DNA of 64,000 nucleotides from Nocardioidaceae bacterium UBA4001 (GCA_002384855.1 DGBP01000003.1:160180-224179), one strand, 5' to 3'; shown: positions 24,896 through 34,487, counted from the stretch's first letter. Notes: generated from the sequence alone by a model not told the origin. Numbers and translations are program-made.

Positions 24896-27081
24896 GCCTT
24901 CTCCAGGTACTCGCCCTGCTGGGACTCCTCGAGCTCGCGCACCGCGGCGGCGAGGCCGGGGTGCTGCCGCAGCCCCGGGTCCTCGGCGACCAACGCCACC
25001 GCGACCTCGCGGGCGGCGAGGATCACGTCCTCGTGCTCGAGGACCGACAGCAGCTTGAGGCTGGAGCGTCCTCCGGACTGTGCCGCGCCCAGGACGTCGC
25101 CCTCGCGGCGCTGCTCGAGGTCCACGCGGGACAGCTCGAAGCCGTCGTTGGTGGCCGCCACCGCTTCGAGGCGTTCGAGCGCCGGGGTGCCCCGCTCCGC
25201 CTGGGTGACGAGCAGGCACAGCCCGGGGTGCCCTCCGCGTCCGACCCGGCCTCGCAGCTGGTGCAGCTGCGAGACCCCGAACCGGTCGGCGTCGAGGACG
25301 ACCATGACCGTGGCGTTGGGCACGTCGACGCCCACCTCGATCACCGTCGTGGCGACCAGGACGTCGACCGAGCCGTCCGCGAACGCCCGCATCACGGTGT
25401 CCTTGCGGTCCGGGGTCATCCGGCCGTGCAGGGAGTCGACACGCAGGCCCTGAAGGGGTCCGGCCCGGAGCAGCGGGGTCAGCTCCTCCACCGCGGCCAG
25501 CCGCACCTCGCCCGACTCGGCCTTGTCGTCGGGATCGACCCGTGGACAGACGACGTAGACCTGGCGCCCCTTCCCGACCTCCTCGCGCACCCGCTGCCAC
25601 GCGCGGTCCAGCCACGCCGGCTGGTAGCGCATCGGCACCACGCTGCTCTGGATGGGAGAGCGGCCCGCGGGCAGCTCCGCGAGCGTGGACGTCTCGAGGT
25701 CGCCGAAGACGGTCATCGCGACCGTGCGAGGGATCGGGGTCGCGGTCATGACGAGGACGTGCGGGCGGGCCTCCCCCGCCTTGGCGGCGAGGGCCGCGCG
25801 CTGCTCCACACCGAACCGGTGCTGCTCGTCGACGACCACGAGACCCAGGTCGGCGAACTGGACCCTCTCCTCGAGCAGCGCGTGCGTGCCGATCACGATG
25901 CCGGCGGCCCCGGAGGCGGCGTCGAGCAGCGCCTCCCGACGGGCGGCCGCGCCCGTGGACCCGGTGAGCAGCGCGACCCCGGTCGCCCCCTCGGCGCCGC
26001 CGAGCATCCCGGCCGCGGCGAGGTCGCCGAGCATGGTGACGATCGAGCGGTGGTGCTGCTGCGCGAGGACCTCCGTGGGCGCCAGCAGGGCCGCCTGGCC
26101 ACCGGAGTCGACCACGCGGAGCATCGCCCGGAGCGCGACGACGGTCTTACCGGAGCCGACCTCTCCCTGGAGGAGGCGGTGCATCGGGTGACCGCCGGCG
26201 AGGTCGCCGAGGATCTGCGCACTCACCTCGCGCTGCCCGGCGGTCAGCTCGAAAGGGAGCCTCGCGTCGAAGCGGTCGAGGAGACCTCCGTCGACGCCGG
26301 TACGTGCCGTGGCCGGCAGCGCGGCGAGCTCGGCGCGACGGCAGGCCAGCACCGTCTGAGTGACGAACGCCTCCTCGAAACGGAGGGTCTGCGCGGCCTT
26401 GGCCTGCTCCTCCCACGAGTCCGGGTGGTGGATCCACTCGAGCGCCTGGCGCGCTCCGAGCAGCCCGTGGGCCAGGCGGACGGCGGGCGGCAGCGGCTCG
26501 GGGACCTCCTCGACGAGCGCGAGCGCCACGTCGACGGCGTTCTCGAGCTGCCAGCTCTGCACCATCGAGGAGGCGGGGTACAGCCGGAGCAGGTTCGGCT
26601 GGAGCTCGTAGGCGACGTGGGCGGTGTCCTTGCCCTCCTCGTCGCCTGCGAAGACCTGCGTCTCGGGGTTGGTCAGCTGCCAGGCGTTGCGGAAGCGGCC
26701 GATCTTGCCGGCGAAGACGCCGTGCATGCCGACCGAGATCTGCGCGGCCCGCCACTGGGCGACGTGCCGCTTCTTGTCGAAGAAGGTCAGCATCAGCACG
26801 CGGTCGCCGGTGCTGACCTCGACCTCGAGCCGGTAGGCCTCGCGGCCGGTGCGACGGTCTCGATAGGTGCGCGGCGTGACCGCGACGACCTCGGCGATGA
26901 CGGTGACGTGGTCGCCCTCGGCCACCGAACCGAGGTCGGTCAGCGCACCCTTGGGGACGTAGCGCCGGGGGTAGTGCCGCAGCAGGTCGCCCACCGTCGT
27001 GTAGCCGAACGCCTTCTCGATCTTGGCGGCGTGCTTGCCGGCCACGGTCGCCAGCTTCGAGTCCCACCTGATCGATGCCAC
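24892..27081 (-). CDS. recG: ATP-dependent DNA helicase RecG
   Basis: RecG remodels stalled replication forks and Holliday junctions. The 729-residue protein has the N-terminal wedge/OB domain (VGDLLRHYPRRYVPKG; DHVTVIAEVV). Helicase motifs follow in order: GSGKT (LQGEVGSGKTVVALRAM), LAPTEVLAQQHH, DEQHRFG, MTATPIPRT, TTVIEVGVDVPNATVM and QLRGRVGRG. It starts at GTG, 8 bases after the FakA-like gene, and ends overlapping rsmD. Confidence 0.97.
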   Translation of the reverse strand: MASIRWDSKLATVAGKHAAKIEKAFGYTTVGDLLRHYPRRYVPKGALTDLGSVAEGDHVTVIAEVVAVTPRTYRDRRTGREAYRLEVEVSTGDRVLMLTFFDKKRHVAQWRAAQISVGMHGVFAGKIGRFRNAWQLTNPETQVFAGDEEGKDTAHVAYELQPNLLRLYPASSMVQSWQLENAVDVALALVEEVPEPLPPAVRLAHGLLGARQALEWIHHPDSWEEQAKAAQTLRFEEAFVTQTVLACRRAELAALPATARTGVDGGLLDRFDARLPFELTAGQREVSAQILGDLAGGHPMHRLLQGEVGSGKTVVALRAMLRVVDSGGQAALLAPTEVLAQQHHRSIVTMLGDLAAAGMLGGAEGATGVALLTGSTGAAARREALLDAASGAAGIVIGTHALLEERVQFADLGLVVVDEQHRFGVEQRAALAAKAGEARPHVLVMTATPIPRTVAMTVFGDLETSTLAELPAGRSPIQSSVVPMRYQPAWLDRAWQRVREEVGKGRQVYVVCPRVDPDDKAESGEVRLAAVEELTPLLRAGPLQGLRVDSLHGRMTPDRKDTVMRAFADGSVDVLVATTVIEVGVDVPNATVMVVLDADRFGVSQLHQLRGRVGRGGHPGLCLLVTQAERGTPALERLEAVAATNDGFELSRVDLEQRREGDVLGAAQSGGRSSLKLLSVLEHEDVILAAREVAVALVAEDPGLRQHPGLAAAVRELEESQQGEYLEKA

Positions 27082-27089
27082 CGCTGGTC

Positions 27090-28745
27090 CTACTCCACTC
27101 CCAGGAGCAAGGGGTAGCGCTCCTGGCCTCCGTCATACACCACGACGTCGACAGTCGGGTGGGCCGACGCCAGGTGCGCCGCAGCCCGCTCGGCGAGCTC
27201 GTCCCCGTCGGCGCCCGCCACGATCGTGACGAGCTCCCCGCCGCCTCCGAGGAGGCGCTCGAGGACATCCACCGCGACGTCGTACAGATCCTCGCCGACG
27301 ACCGCGAAGTCACCCTCGACCGCGCCGAGGACGTCACCTGGCTCGCACGGTCCGGCGGTGGTGATGGCCTGCCGGGCCGCGACCGTGACGGCGCCGGACC
27401 GGGCGTGCCGGGCCGCGGCGGTCATCTGGAGCACGTCCTCCTCGAAGCTGCGCCCGGGCTCGTGGACGGCGAGAGCGGCGAGCCCCTGCACCTGCGCGTG
27501 AGTGGGGATCACCGAGACGCGCACGCCGGCGTCGTCGCGGGCGGTCTGGGCGGCCGCCTCGGCGACGGCGACGGAGTCCCGGTCGTTGGGGAGCACCACG
27601 ACCTCCGCCGCGCCTGTTGCCTCGATCGCCTCGAGCACCTGGCCCGTGGAGGGCCTGCGTCCGGCTCCGGGCACGACGGTGGCGCCCGCCTCGGCGAACA
27701 GCCGGCCCAGCCCCTCGCCGGCCGCGACCACCACGACCTTCCGACCGCTGCGTCCCTCCGCCGCCCCCGCACGGTCCCGCTGCCCGCCGAGGCGCTCCAT
27801 CTGCTCGGCGAAGTGGGTCACGCGCACCCGGTGCGGACGCCCGGCCGCGATCCCCGCCTCGACCGCGGCGCCCACGTCGTCGACGTGGACGTGGACGTTC
27901 CAGAGCCCCTCCCCGCCCACCACCACGAGCGAGTCGCCGAGCGGGGCCAGCCTGCGACGCAGCTCCGGGACCGCGTCGTCGTCGGCGTCGAGGAGGTACA
28001 TCACCTCGTAGGCCGGGCCGTCCGGCCGCAGGTCGTCGCGGGGAAGCGGAACCGGGATCGCGTGCCTGCCCAGGGCGGCGTGCGCCACCGGTGCCGCCCT
28101 CCCGGTGACGGTGGTCTCGGCGGCGTCGAGCACGACGCACAGGCCGCGGCCACCTGCGTCCACCACGCCGGCGTCACGGAGCACCGCGAGCTGCTCAGGT
28201 GTGTGCTCGAGCGCCTCTCGAGCCGCAGCCGCCGACGCGCGGAGGACGTGCCCCAGCCGGTTGCGTGGCACCTGCGCGGACCGGACGGCGGCGTCACCCG
28301 CGGCCCGTGACACGGTGAGGATCGTGCCTTCGACCGGCTGGCCCACGGCGGCGTAGCCCGCGTCGGCGGCCTGCGCCATCGCCTCCGCGAAGACGGTGGC
28401 CGCCCGCTCCCCCGACGTGGCCCGGGCGATCCGTTTCAGCATGGCACCGAGCAGCTGGGCCATGATCACGCCCGAGTTTCCTCGCGCGCCGAGCAACGCT
28501 CCGCGGGAGTAGGCCGCCAGGGCGGCGGTCAGGTCGCACGCCGGGTCCGCCTCGACCCGGTCCACCAGGGCCTGCCTCGCCGACTCCAGGGTCAGGAACA
28601 GGTTGGTGCCGGTGTCCCCGTCTGGGACGGGGTAGACGTTGAGGGCGTCGATCTCCTCACGAGCGGCCCCGATTGCCTCCAGCGCGACGTCGGCGAACCG
28701 CAGGGCGACCGGGACGGTGAAGGTGGCGACCGCGTCGTCCTCCAT
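27090..28745 (-). CDS. DAK2/DegV-associated fatty acid kinase FakA-like protein
   Basis: This is a 551-residue homolog of FakA, which phosphorylates fatty acids bound to FakB partners (known from Firmicutes). The N-terminal DAK2 (DhaL-like) domain has NVYPVPDGDTGTNLFLTL and GARGNSGVIMAQLLG, giving the Asp triad for Mg-ATP. A middle domain and the C-terminal FakA-type domain (LPNDRDSVAVAEAAA; VAVHEPGRSFEEDV) follow. No DegV/FakB gene is in the window. It is the first gene of the long minus-strand operon through recG to mutM, divergent from rpmB. Substrate specificity in actinobacteria is not established by the sequence. Confidence 0.88.
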   Translation of the reverse strand: MEDDAVATFTVPVALRFADVALEAIGAAREEIDALNVYPVPDGDTGTNLFLTLESARQALVDRVEADPACDLTAALAAYSRGALLGARGNSGVIMAQLLGAMLKRIARATSGERAATVFAEAMAQAADAGYAAVGQPVEGTILTVSRAAGDAAVRSAQVPRNRLGHVLRASAAAAREALEHTPEQLAVLRDAGVVDAGGRGLCVVLDAAETTVTGRAAPVAHAALGRHAIPVPLPRDDLRPDGPAYEVMYLLDADDDAVPELRRRLAPLGDSLVVVGGEGLWNVHVHVDDVGAAVEAGIAAGRPHRVRVTHFAEQMERLGGQRDRAGAAEGRSGRKVVVVAAGEGLGRLFAEAGATVVPGAGRRPSTGQVLEAIEATGAAEVVVLPNDRDSVAVAEAAAQTARDDAGVRVSVIPTHAQVQGLAALAVHEPGRSFEEDVLQMTAAARHARSGAVTVAARQAITTAGPCEPGDVLGAVEGDFAVVGEDLYDVAVDVLERLLGGGGELVTIVAGADGDELAERAAAHLASAHPTVDVVVYDGGQERYPLLLGVE

Positions 28746-28967
28746 GACCGGGCGCTGCCCCCTTCCGTTGCGTCGACGTCCCTCCGGGTGACGGCGGTCA
28801 CGCGGGGGCGGTGACAGGGTAGTGCGTCGGCGGCGATTCGCGTCCGGGCGGGGCCATCGGATACTCTTGTGCGGTTGCCTCCGCCCGTGTCACGCCTCGT
28901 CGGCGTCGCGAGCGGCCGGGGCCACGCATCAGTGTCAAGAGCAATCTAGTCTTCTCAGGAGTTCACG

Positions 28968-29153
28968 GTGGCTGCCGTCTGTGACATCTGCGCCAAGAAG
29001 CCGGGCTTCGGTCACAACCGGCCCTGGTCGCGCAAGATTACGAAGCGTCGCTTCAACCCCAACATCCAGCGCGTCCGCGCGACGGTCGACGGCACCCCGA
29101 AGCGGCTCAACGTCTGCACTGGCTGCCTCAAGGCCGGCAAGGTCACCCGCTGA
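28968..29153 (+). CDS. rpmB: 50S ribosomal protein L28 (zinc-binding form)
   Basis: The 61-residue L28 starts at GTG with AGGAG upstream. Cysteines in VCDIC and VCTGC identify the zinc-binding form; the core FGHNRPWSRKITKRRFNPNIQ is typical. It is monocistronic: a strong bidirectional terminator follows directly. A -10-like TACTCT lies near 28861-28866, giving a leader of about 100 bases. Confidence 0.97.
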   Translation: MAAVCDICAKKPGFGHNRPWSRKITKRRFNPNIQRVRATVDGTPKRLNVCTGCLKAGKVTR

Positions 29154-29169
29154 CCTGACCGCACACGCC

Positions 29170-29205
29170 ACGAAGGCCCGCTCCCTCACGGGAGCGGGCC
29201 TTCGT
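29170..29205. terminator. Bidirectional terminator between rpmB and thiL
   Basis: A 16-bp perfect stem (29170-29185 with 29190-29205) with a TCAC tetraloop sits 16 bases after rpmB and 22 bases beyond the thiL stop. It is followed by T-poor sequence, common for actinobacterial terminators. Confidence 0.85.
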
Positions 29206-29227
29206 CGTGGTCGGCCCGGACGGGCCG

Positions 29228-30187
29228 TCAGAAGTGCACGTGCCCACCGGGGCCCTCGAACTGCTCGCCGTCCACGGTGACGCCCGATCCCTCGGCGACG
29301 GTCCCGATCCGCAGCCAGCCCTCCGGGACCGGCGTGGACACGGGGAAGGTCGCCACGAGGGCGTGGTCGTCCCCGCCGGTCAGGATGAACCGCATCGGGT
29401 CCGCGCCGAGTGCGGAGCCCACCGCCCGGAGCGGCTCGGCGACGTCGAACACCGTCGAGTCGAGGTCGATGGCCACGCCGCTCGCGTCTGCGACGTGGCC
29501 CACGTCGGCCACGAGACCGTCCGAGACGTCGATCATCGCGGTCGCCCCGCTCCGGGCAGCCACGGCTCCCTCGGCGTACGGCGGCTGAGGGCGGCGGTGT
29601 GCCTCCACCAGCACCCGCGGCGAGCGGAACCCACGGGCCAGGACGGCCAGGCCGGCGGCCGCCCACCCCTGACGTCCGGCCATCGCCACGACGTCGCCGG
29701 GGCGGGCGCCGGAGCGTCGCACCGGCTCTCCGTCGACGACCCCGAGGACGGTGATGGCGACCACGATCTCGTCGGCCCGGGTGAGGTCACCGCCCACCAC
29801 GGAGGCGCCTACCAGCGCGGCCTCGTCCGCGATGCCGTCGGCGAGGTCGAGCGCCCACTGCACGGGGAGGTCGGGCGGGGCGGCCAGGCCCACCGTCAGG
29901 GCCGTCGCCCGACCGCCCATCGCGTTGACGTCGGAGAGGTTCTGCGCAGCCGCCTTATGGCCGATGTCGAGCGCCGAGGCCCAGTCCCGACGAAAGTGCC
30001 TCCCCTCGACGAGCAGGTCGGTCGAGACCACGACGCGCGAGCCCGGGAAGGAGACCAGCGCGGCGTCGTCGCCGGGACCGATCAGGACGTCGTCGCCCTG
30101 GGGGAAGCGGACGGTGAGCGCGTCGACCAGGCCGAACTCTCCGAGGTCGGCGAGAGTGGCGTCGGCAGGTGGGTGGGGGGAAGTCAT
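29228..30187 (-). CDS. thiL: Thiamine-monophosphate kinase
   Basis: ThiL phosphorylates thiamine monophosphate to the active diphosphate. The 319 residues contain the PurM-like features: IGPGDDAALVSFPGSRVVVSTD, GRHFRRDWASALDIGHKAAAQNLSDVNAMGG, VVGGDLTRADEIVV and ATAMIDVSDGLVADVGHVA. It is followed by the rpmB/thiL terminator and is transcribed away from the AsnC-type gene. Confidence 0.94.
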   Translation of the reverse strand: MTSPHPPADATLADLGEFGLVDALTVRFPQGDDVLIGPGDDAALVSFPGSRVVVSTDLLVEGRHFRRDWASALDIGHKAAAQNLSDVNAMGGRATALTVGLAAPPDLPVQWALDLADGIADEAALVGASVVGGDLTRADEIVVAITVLGVVDGEPVRRSGARPGDVVAMAGRQGWAAAGLAVLARGFRSPRVLVEAHRRPQPPYAEGAVAARSGATAMIDVSDGLVADVGHVADASGVAIDLDSTVFDVAEPLRAVGSALGADPMRFILTGGDDHALVATFPVSTPVPEGWLRIGTVAEGSGVTVDGEQFEGPGGHVHF

Positions 30188-30314
30188 GCCGGCTATTCAA
30201 ACCGATGAAGAGGCTGTGTTCCGGGCGGGGCACGCCACGAGGTAGGTTGAGCCGGAACGAGCACCACCGCCGGCACCGGCGGCGCTCGGTGCCCTACGAG
30301 AACCAGGAGTGCAC

Positions 30315-30551
30315 ATGGTGGTCCAGGCTTACATCCTGATCCAGACCGACGTCGGGAAGGCCGCCGAGGTCGCGGCCGCGATCGCCGAGGTCAAGGGCGT
30401 GACCCTGGCCGAGGACGTCACCGGCCCCTATGACGTGATCGTGCGCGCCGAGGCCCGCAACGTCGACGAGCTCGGCAAGCTCGTCGTGGCCCGGGTGCAG
30501 AACATCCCCGGTATCACCCGCACGCTGACCTGCCCGGTCGTCCACATCTGA
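30315..30551 (+). CDS. Stand-alone AsnC/Lrp-type ligand-binding (RAM) domain protein
   Basis: The 78-residue protein is only the effector-binding half of an Lrp/AsnC regulator, with no helix-turn-helix. The ferredoxin-like core is clear: VQAYILIQTDVGKAAEVAAA, IAEVKGVTLAEDVTGPYDVIV and IPGITRTLTCPVV. I chose ATG 30315 because AGGAG sits five bases upstream, rather than the GTG two codons earlier. Such domains oligomerise and may bind amino acids or modulate full Lrp proteins. The DUF3515 gene follows immediately. Confidence 0.88.
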   Translation: MVVQAYILIQTDVGKAAEVAAAIAEVKGVTLAEDVTGPYDVIVRAEARNVDELGKLVVARVQNIPGITRTLTCPVVHI

Positions 30552-30616
30552 GGCCCGCCCTGCACCTCTCGCGGTCCCGTCCACGACGCCTCGTCCCTCT
30601 CCGCAGGGCAGGCGTC

Positions 30617-31063
30617 GTGGCATGTCTGGGTCTCCTCCTCGGCGCCTGCGGAGGGCCCGTCGCGGTGGAGACGCCCGAGCTGGCCGGCGCCGAGGCACGG
30701 GCCTGCGCCGAGCTCATCGAGGCGCTTCCCGACGAGGTCGACGGCGCGGAGCAGGTGGAGGTCTCCCCCGCAGACGCCCCGGCCGCCGCGTGGGGCGACC
30801 CGGCGATCGTGCTGCGCTGCGGGGTCCCGATGCCTTCGGAGTTCGACGACTACGCCACCTGCCACGAGACCGACGGCGTCGGGTGGTTCATCCCCGACGA
30901 CCAGGTGACCGGGGCGGCCACCGAGATCACGATGACCACCATCGGCCGCGACGTGAACATCGAGGTGGCTCTGCCGTCCGTGCACTGGCCCCCGGCAACC
31001 GCGATGGTCGACCTCGCTCCGGCGATCAAGCAGACCACCGAGGAGCTCGACGGGTGCGTCTGA
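30617..31063 (+). CDS. DUF3515-family lipoprotein (start codon uncertain)
   Basis: This is an exported lipoprotein of unknown function, conserved next to thiL/ddl in actinobacteria. From the first conventional start (GTG 30617) the protein is 148 residues and begins MACLGLLLGAC, leaving only ten residues before the lipobox Cys, too short for a signal peptide. The in-frame upstream codons (CTG at 30548 or 30560) would add RSRPRRLVPLRRAGVV, a proper basic n-region. CTG 30548 would overlap the preceding stop as CTGA. The mature domain has a likely disulfide pair (VLRCGVP; YATCHE) and ends in a Cys-containing tail. Confidence 0.75.
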   Translation: MACLGLLLGACGGPVAVETPELAGAEARACAELIEALPDEVDGAEQVEVSPADAPAAAWGDPAIVLRCGVPMPSEFDDYATCHETDGVGWFIPDDQVTGAATEITMTTIGRDVNIEVALPSVHWPPATAMVDLAPAIKQTTEELDGCV

Positions 31064-31182
31064 GGCGTCGGGCTCACAGCCCGCGCCGCGGCCAGCGCCG
31101 GTCCGCCTCCTTGGCCCGCGCCTCGAGCGCCGAGGCCGCCTGCGAGCGCAGCAGAGGGCACGGGGACGCGACCTGAGGCGGA

Positions 31183-32307
31183 TCAGCGCAAGCCGGTGCT
31201 CCGCGCCAGCGCCAGCCGGATCAGCCGGTCGACGAGCGCGGGGTAGTCCAGGCCGCTGGCCGCCCACATCCGCGGGAACATCGACGACGGCGTGAAGCCT
31301 GGCATGGTGTTGATCTCGTTGATCGTCAACGAGCCGTCGGGCATCACGAAGAAGTCGACGCGGGCCAGGCCCTCGCACGACAGCGCCTCGAAGGCCTCCA
31401 CGGACATCTCGCGGACCCGGGCTGCGACGTCCTCGGGGAGGTCCGCGGGGACGTCGAGCTCGGTGTGCTCCTCGGGGAGGTACTTCGCTGCGAAGTCGTA
31501 GAACTCGTGGGAGCTGTCGATCCTGATCTCGGCGGCGACGCTGGCCTCCGGCGGCTCGTCGTCGCTGCCCTCGATGACGCCGCACTCGATCTCACGACCA
31601 CCGACCGCCGCGGCCTCGACGATCACCTTCGGGTCGTGGCGGCGGGCCTCCTCGACCGCCTCGTCGAGCGCGGAGGCGTCATGGACCTTGCTGATGCCGA
31701 TGCTGGAGCCTCCCCGGCACGGCTTGACGAACACCGGGTAGCCGAGGGCGTTCACGGCCTCACGGCACGCGGCCGGGTCGCTCTCCCACTGCCGGGGTGT
31801 GACCACGGTGTAGGGCAGCACCGGCAGCCCGGCAGCCTGGAGCACGACCTTCGTGTAGTGCTTGTCCATGCCGACGGCCGAGGAGAGGACACCGGCGCCG
31901 ACGTACCGCACACCGGCCATCTCCAGCAGGCCCTGGATCGTGCCGTCCTCGCCCCACGGGCCGTGCAGCAGCGGGAAGACCACGTCGACCTCGCCGAGCG
32001 TGCGTGGCACCGAGGAGGGCTCGTGCACGACGATCTCGCTCGTGCCGCCCCCGTTGGCGATCGCGACCGAGGCGCGGGAGGCGTCGACCTGCGGCAGCTC
32101 GTCGCGGCCGCTGATCGCGAGCCGCTCGGTGTCGCCGGACTCGAGGACCCACCGGCCTTCGGTGCTGATGCCGATGGGCACCACGTCGTACTTCTCGGGG
32201 TCGATGGCCTTCAGGACGCTGCCGGCAGTCAGGCACGAGATCGCGTGCTCGCCGGAGCGCCCGCCGAAGACGACGGCGACGCGGGGACGGCGGGGGGTGG
32301 TCTCCAT
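31183..32307 (-). CDS. ddl: D-alanine--D-alanine ligase
   Basis: Ddl makes the D-Ala-D-Ala dipeptide for peptidoglycan. The 374-residue ATP-grasp enzyme shows VAVVFGGRSGEHAISCLTAG at the N-terminus, HGPWGEDGTIQGLLEMAG, the ATP site PVFVKPCRGGSSIGISKV and the Mg-binding INEINTMPGFTPSSMFP. ATG 32307 is chosen from the conserved start; a longer frame adds 23 unsupported residues. It is a single gene, divergent from the cystathionine-type gene. Confidence 0.95.
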   Translation of the reverse strand: METTPRRPRVAVVFGGRSGEHAISCLTAGSVLKAIDPEKYDVVPIGISTEGRWVLESGDTERLAISGRDELPQVDASRASVAIANGGGTSEIVVHEPSSVPRTLGEVDVVFPLLHGPWGEDGTIQGLLEMAGVRYVGAGVLSSAVGMDKHYTKVVLQAAGLPVLPYTVVTPRQWESDPAACREAVNALGYPVFVKPCRGGSSIGISKVHDASALDEAVEEARRHDPKVIVEAAAVGGREIECGVIEGSDDEPPEASVAAEIRIDSSHEFYDFAAKYLPEEHTELDVPADLPEDVAARVREMSVEAFEALSCEGLARVDFFVMPDGSLTINEINTMPGFTPSSMFPRMWAASGLDYPALVDRLIRLALARSTGLR

Positions 32308-32369
32308 AGCGACCCGAACCCTACCCGGGCACGCGGAACGGTCCCGGACCGCCGCCCTAGTGTGGGGGC

Positions 32370-33470
32370 ATGTCACCCGAGCACGACGAAGACCGGACCC
32401 TGCGACCCGCGACCCGGCTGGTCACCTCCGGCCGTCCCCCGCATGAGCCCGACAACCCCCTGAACACCCCGCTCACCATGGCGTCGACCTACGTCGCCGG
32501 TGGCGAGGTGGAGTACGGCCGGTACGGCAACCCGACGTGGTCGGCCTTCGAGGAGGCACTCGGTGAGCTGGAGGGCGGTCGCGCCCTCGCGTTCTCCTCC
32601 GGCCTCGCTGCGGTCGCCACGATCCTGGACCTCGTCGGTCACGACCAGAAGGTGGTGGCCCCCAGGCACGCCTACAACGGCAGCATCCTCCAGATGGCCG
32701 ACCTCGAGGCCCGCGGCAGGATCCGCGCTGCGCTCGTCGACATCTCCGACGCCACCGCCGTGCACGAGGCCTGCGACGACTCCTCGCTCGTGTGGGTGGA
32801 GTCGCCCACCAACCCCGCGCTCGAGGTGGCCGACATCGAGTCGATCACCCGGTCCGCGCACGACGCCGGGGCGTACGTCGTCGTCGACAACACCTTCGCG
32901 ACCCCCCTGCTCCAGCGCCCGCTCGAGATGGGCGCCGACATCGTCGTGCACTCCGCGACGAAGTTCCTCGCCGGGCACAGCGACGTGCTGCTGGGGGCTC
33001 TGGTGACCCGTGACGCCGCGCTCTACGACGTCCTGAAGAAGCGGCGCGACATGGTCGGTGCGGTGCCCGGGACGCTCGAGGCGTGGCTCGCCCTCCGGGG
33101 GATGCGCACCCTCCACGTCCGCCTCGAGCGGGCGCAGTCGAACGCCCAGGAGCTCGTGCGCCGACTCCGGGAGCACCCGGCGGTCAGCGAGGTGAGGTAC
33201 CCCGGCTTCGGGGCGATCGTCTCGATCGTGCTGGCCCAGGGTGCCCTGGCCGCCGACCTCCTCACCCACAAGACCTCCTTGTGGGTGCACGCCACCAGCC
33301 TCGGCGGGGTCGAGTCGACCTTCGAGCGGCGTCGCCGGTGGAAGGTCGAGCCGGCCACGATCCCCGAGGGCCTGGTCCGCATGTCGGTGGGGATCGAGGA
33401 CGTCGAGGACCTCTGGGAGGACCTGCACCGGGCCCTCGACCAGGTCACCGGTGAGCCGGCCGACGCCTGA
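32370..33470 (+). CDS. Cys/Met metabolism PLP-dependent enzyme (cystathionine gamma-synthase/lyase type)
   Basis: This is a 366-residue member of the trans-sulfuration family. The PLP lysine lies in VVHSATKFLAGHSDVLLG. Other signature stretches are EYGRYGNPTWSAFEEALGELEGG (phosphate and Tyr site), ALAFSSGLAAV and YVVVDNTFATPLLQRPLEMGAD. The C-terminal half is slightly short for MetB/CGL (usually about 380-390). Cystathionine gamma-synthase, gamma-lyase or a related activity is possible. It sits alone on the plus strand between ddl and gpsA, interrupting a minus-strand cell-envelope cluster. Confidence 0.88.
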   Translation: MSPEHDEDRTLRPATRLVTSGRPPHEPDNPLNTPLTMASTYVAGGEVEYGRYGNPTWSAFEEALGELEGGRALAFSSGLAAVATILDLVGHDQKVVAPRHAYNGSILQMADLEARGRIRAALVDISDATAVHEACDDSSLVWVESPTNPALEVADIESITRSAHDAGAYVVVDNTFATPLLQRPLEMGADIVVHSATKFLAGHSDVLLGALVTRDAALYDVLKKRRDMVGAVPGTLEAWLALRGMRTLHVRLERAQSNAQELVRRLREHPAVSEVRYPGFGAIVSIVLAQGALAADLLTHKTSLWVHATSLGGVESTFERRRRWKVEPATIPEGLVRMSVGIEDVEDLWEDLHRALDQVTGEPADA

Positions 33471-33485
33471 CGTCGCGCGACAGAG

Positions 33486-34487
33486 TCAGTCCCGCTCGGC
33501 CTTGGTGTCGCGGTTGACCAGGCTCTTGAGCATGTCTGCCGCGGTCATCTCACCTTCGATCACGGCGTGGACATGCTCGACGATCGGGGCGTAGACGCCC
33601 GCCCGCTCGGCGAGGTCGAGAAGGGAGGAGGCCGACTTGACGCCCTCGGCGACCTGCCGCGTCGAGGCGGTGACCTCCGCGGTGGTCATCCCCTGGCCGA
33701 GTTTCTCGCCGAAGGTGCGGTTGCGCGAGAGCGGGGAGGAGCACGTCGCGACGAGGTCGCCCAACCCGGCGAGCCCCATCAGCGTCATGGGGTCGGCCCC
33801 GAGGGCGTCGGCGAGCCGGGCGGTCTCGGCGAGGCCCCGGGTGATCACCGACGCGGTGGTGTTGTCGCCGAAGCCGAGGCCGACGGCCATGCCCACGCTC
33901 AGTGCGATCACGTTCTTGTAGGCACCGCCGAGCTCGCAGCCTATGACGTCGACGCTGGAGTAGGGACGGAACGCCGGCGAGTGGCACCGCTCCCGAAGCC
34001 GCTTGGCGACGTCCTGGTCCTCACAGGCGACGACGCTGGCTGCCGGCTCGCGGCGGGCGATCTCCTTGGCGAGGTTGGGCCCGCTGACCACGCCGATCCG
34101 CTCGGGTCCGGCACCGGTGACCTCGGCGATGACCTCGCTCATGCGCTTGAGCGAGCCGAGCTCGACACCCTTCATCAGTGAGATGAGCACCGCGTCGTCG
34201 GGGATGTGGGGCACCCACTCGGTGAGGTTCTGCCGCAGCGTCTGCGAGGGGACGGCGAGGACGACGTACTCCGCGCCCTCGAGGGCGACCGCGGGGTCGT
34301 GCGTCGCCCCGATGACCTCGGGCAGCTCGATACCGGGCAGGTAGTCGGGGTTCTCGTGACGCTGGTTGATCTCGTCGCACAGCTCCTGCCGGCGCGCCCA
34401 GATCGTGACCTCGCTGCCGGCGTCGGCGAGAACGATCGAGAACGCCGTGCCCCACGACCCGGCGCCCATCACCGCAACCTTGCTCAT
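33486..34487 (-). CDS. gpsA: Glycerol-3-phosphate dehydrogenase [NAD(P)+]
   Basis: GpsA reduces dihydroxyacetone phosphate to sn-glycerol 3-phosphate for phospholipids. The 333 residues have the nucleotide loop VMGAGSWGTAFSIVLADAG, VSGPNLAKEIA, GAYKNVIALSVGMAVGLG with the catalytic Lys, and GLGDLVATCSS. Its ATG overlaps the stop of the upstream acyltransferase gene as ATGA (34484-34487), linking glycerol-3-phosphate supply to acylation. Confidence 0.96.
   Translation of the reverse strand: MSKVAVMGAGSWGTAFSIVLADAGSEVTIWARRQELCDEINQRHENPDYLPGIELPEVIGATHDPAVALEGAEYVVLAVPSQTLRQNLTEWVPHIPDDAVLISLMKGVELGSLKRMSEVIAEVTGAGPERIGVVSGPNLAKEIARREPAASVVACEDQDVAKRLRERCHSPAFRPYSSVDVIGCELGGAYKNVIALSVGMAVGLGFGDNTTASVITRGLAETARLADALGADPMTLMGLAGLGDLVATCSSPLSRNRTFGEKLGQGMTTAEVTASTRQVAEGVKSASSLLDLAERAGVYAPIVEHVHAVIEGEMTAADMLKSLVNRDTKAERD

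Noticed and set aside
31064..31182. Short minus-strand frame ending ADRRWPRRGL after ddl
   Set aside because: No start codon or ribosome site; too short to support, though the end looks protein-like.
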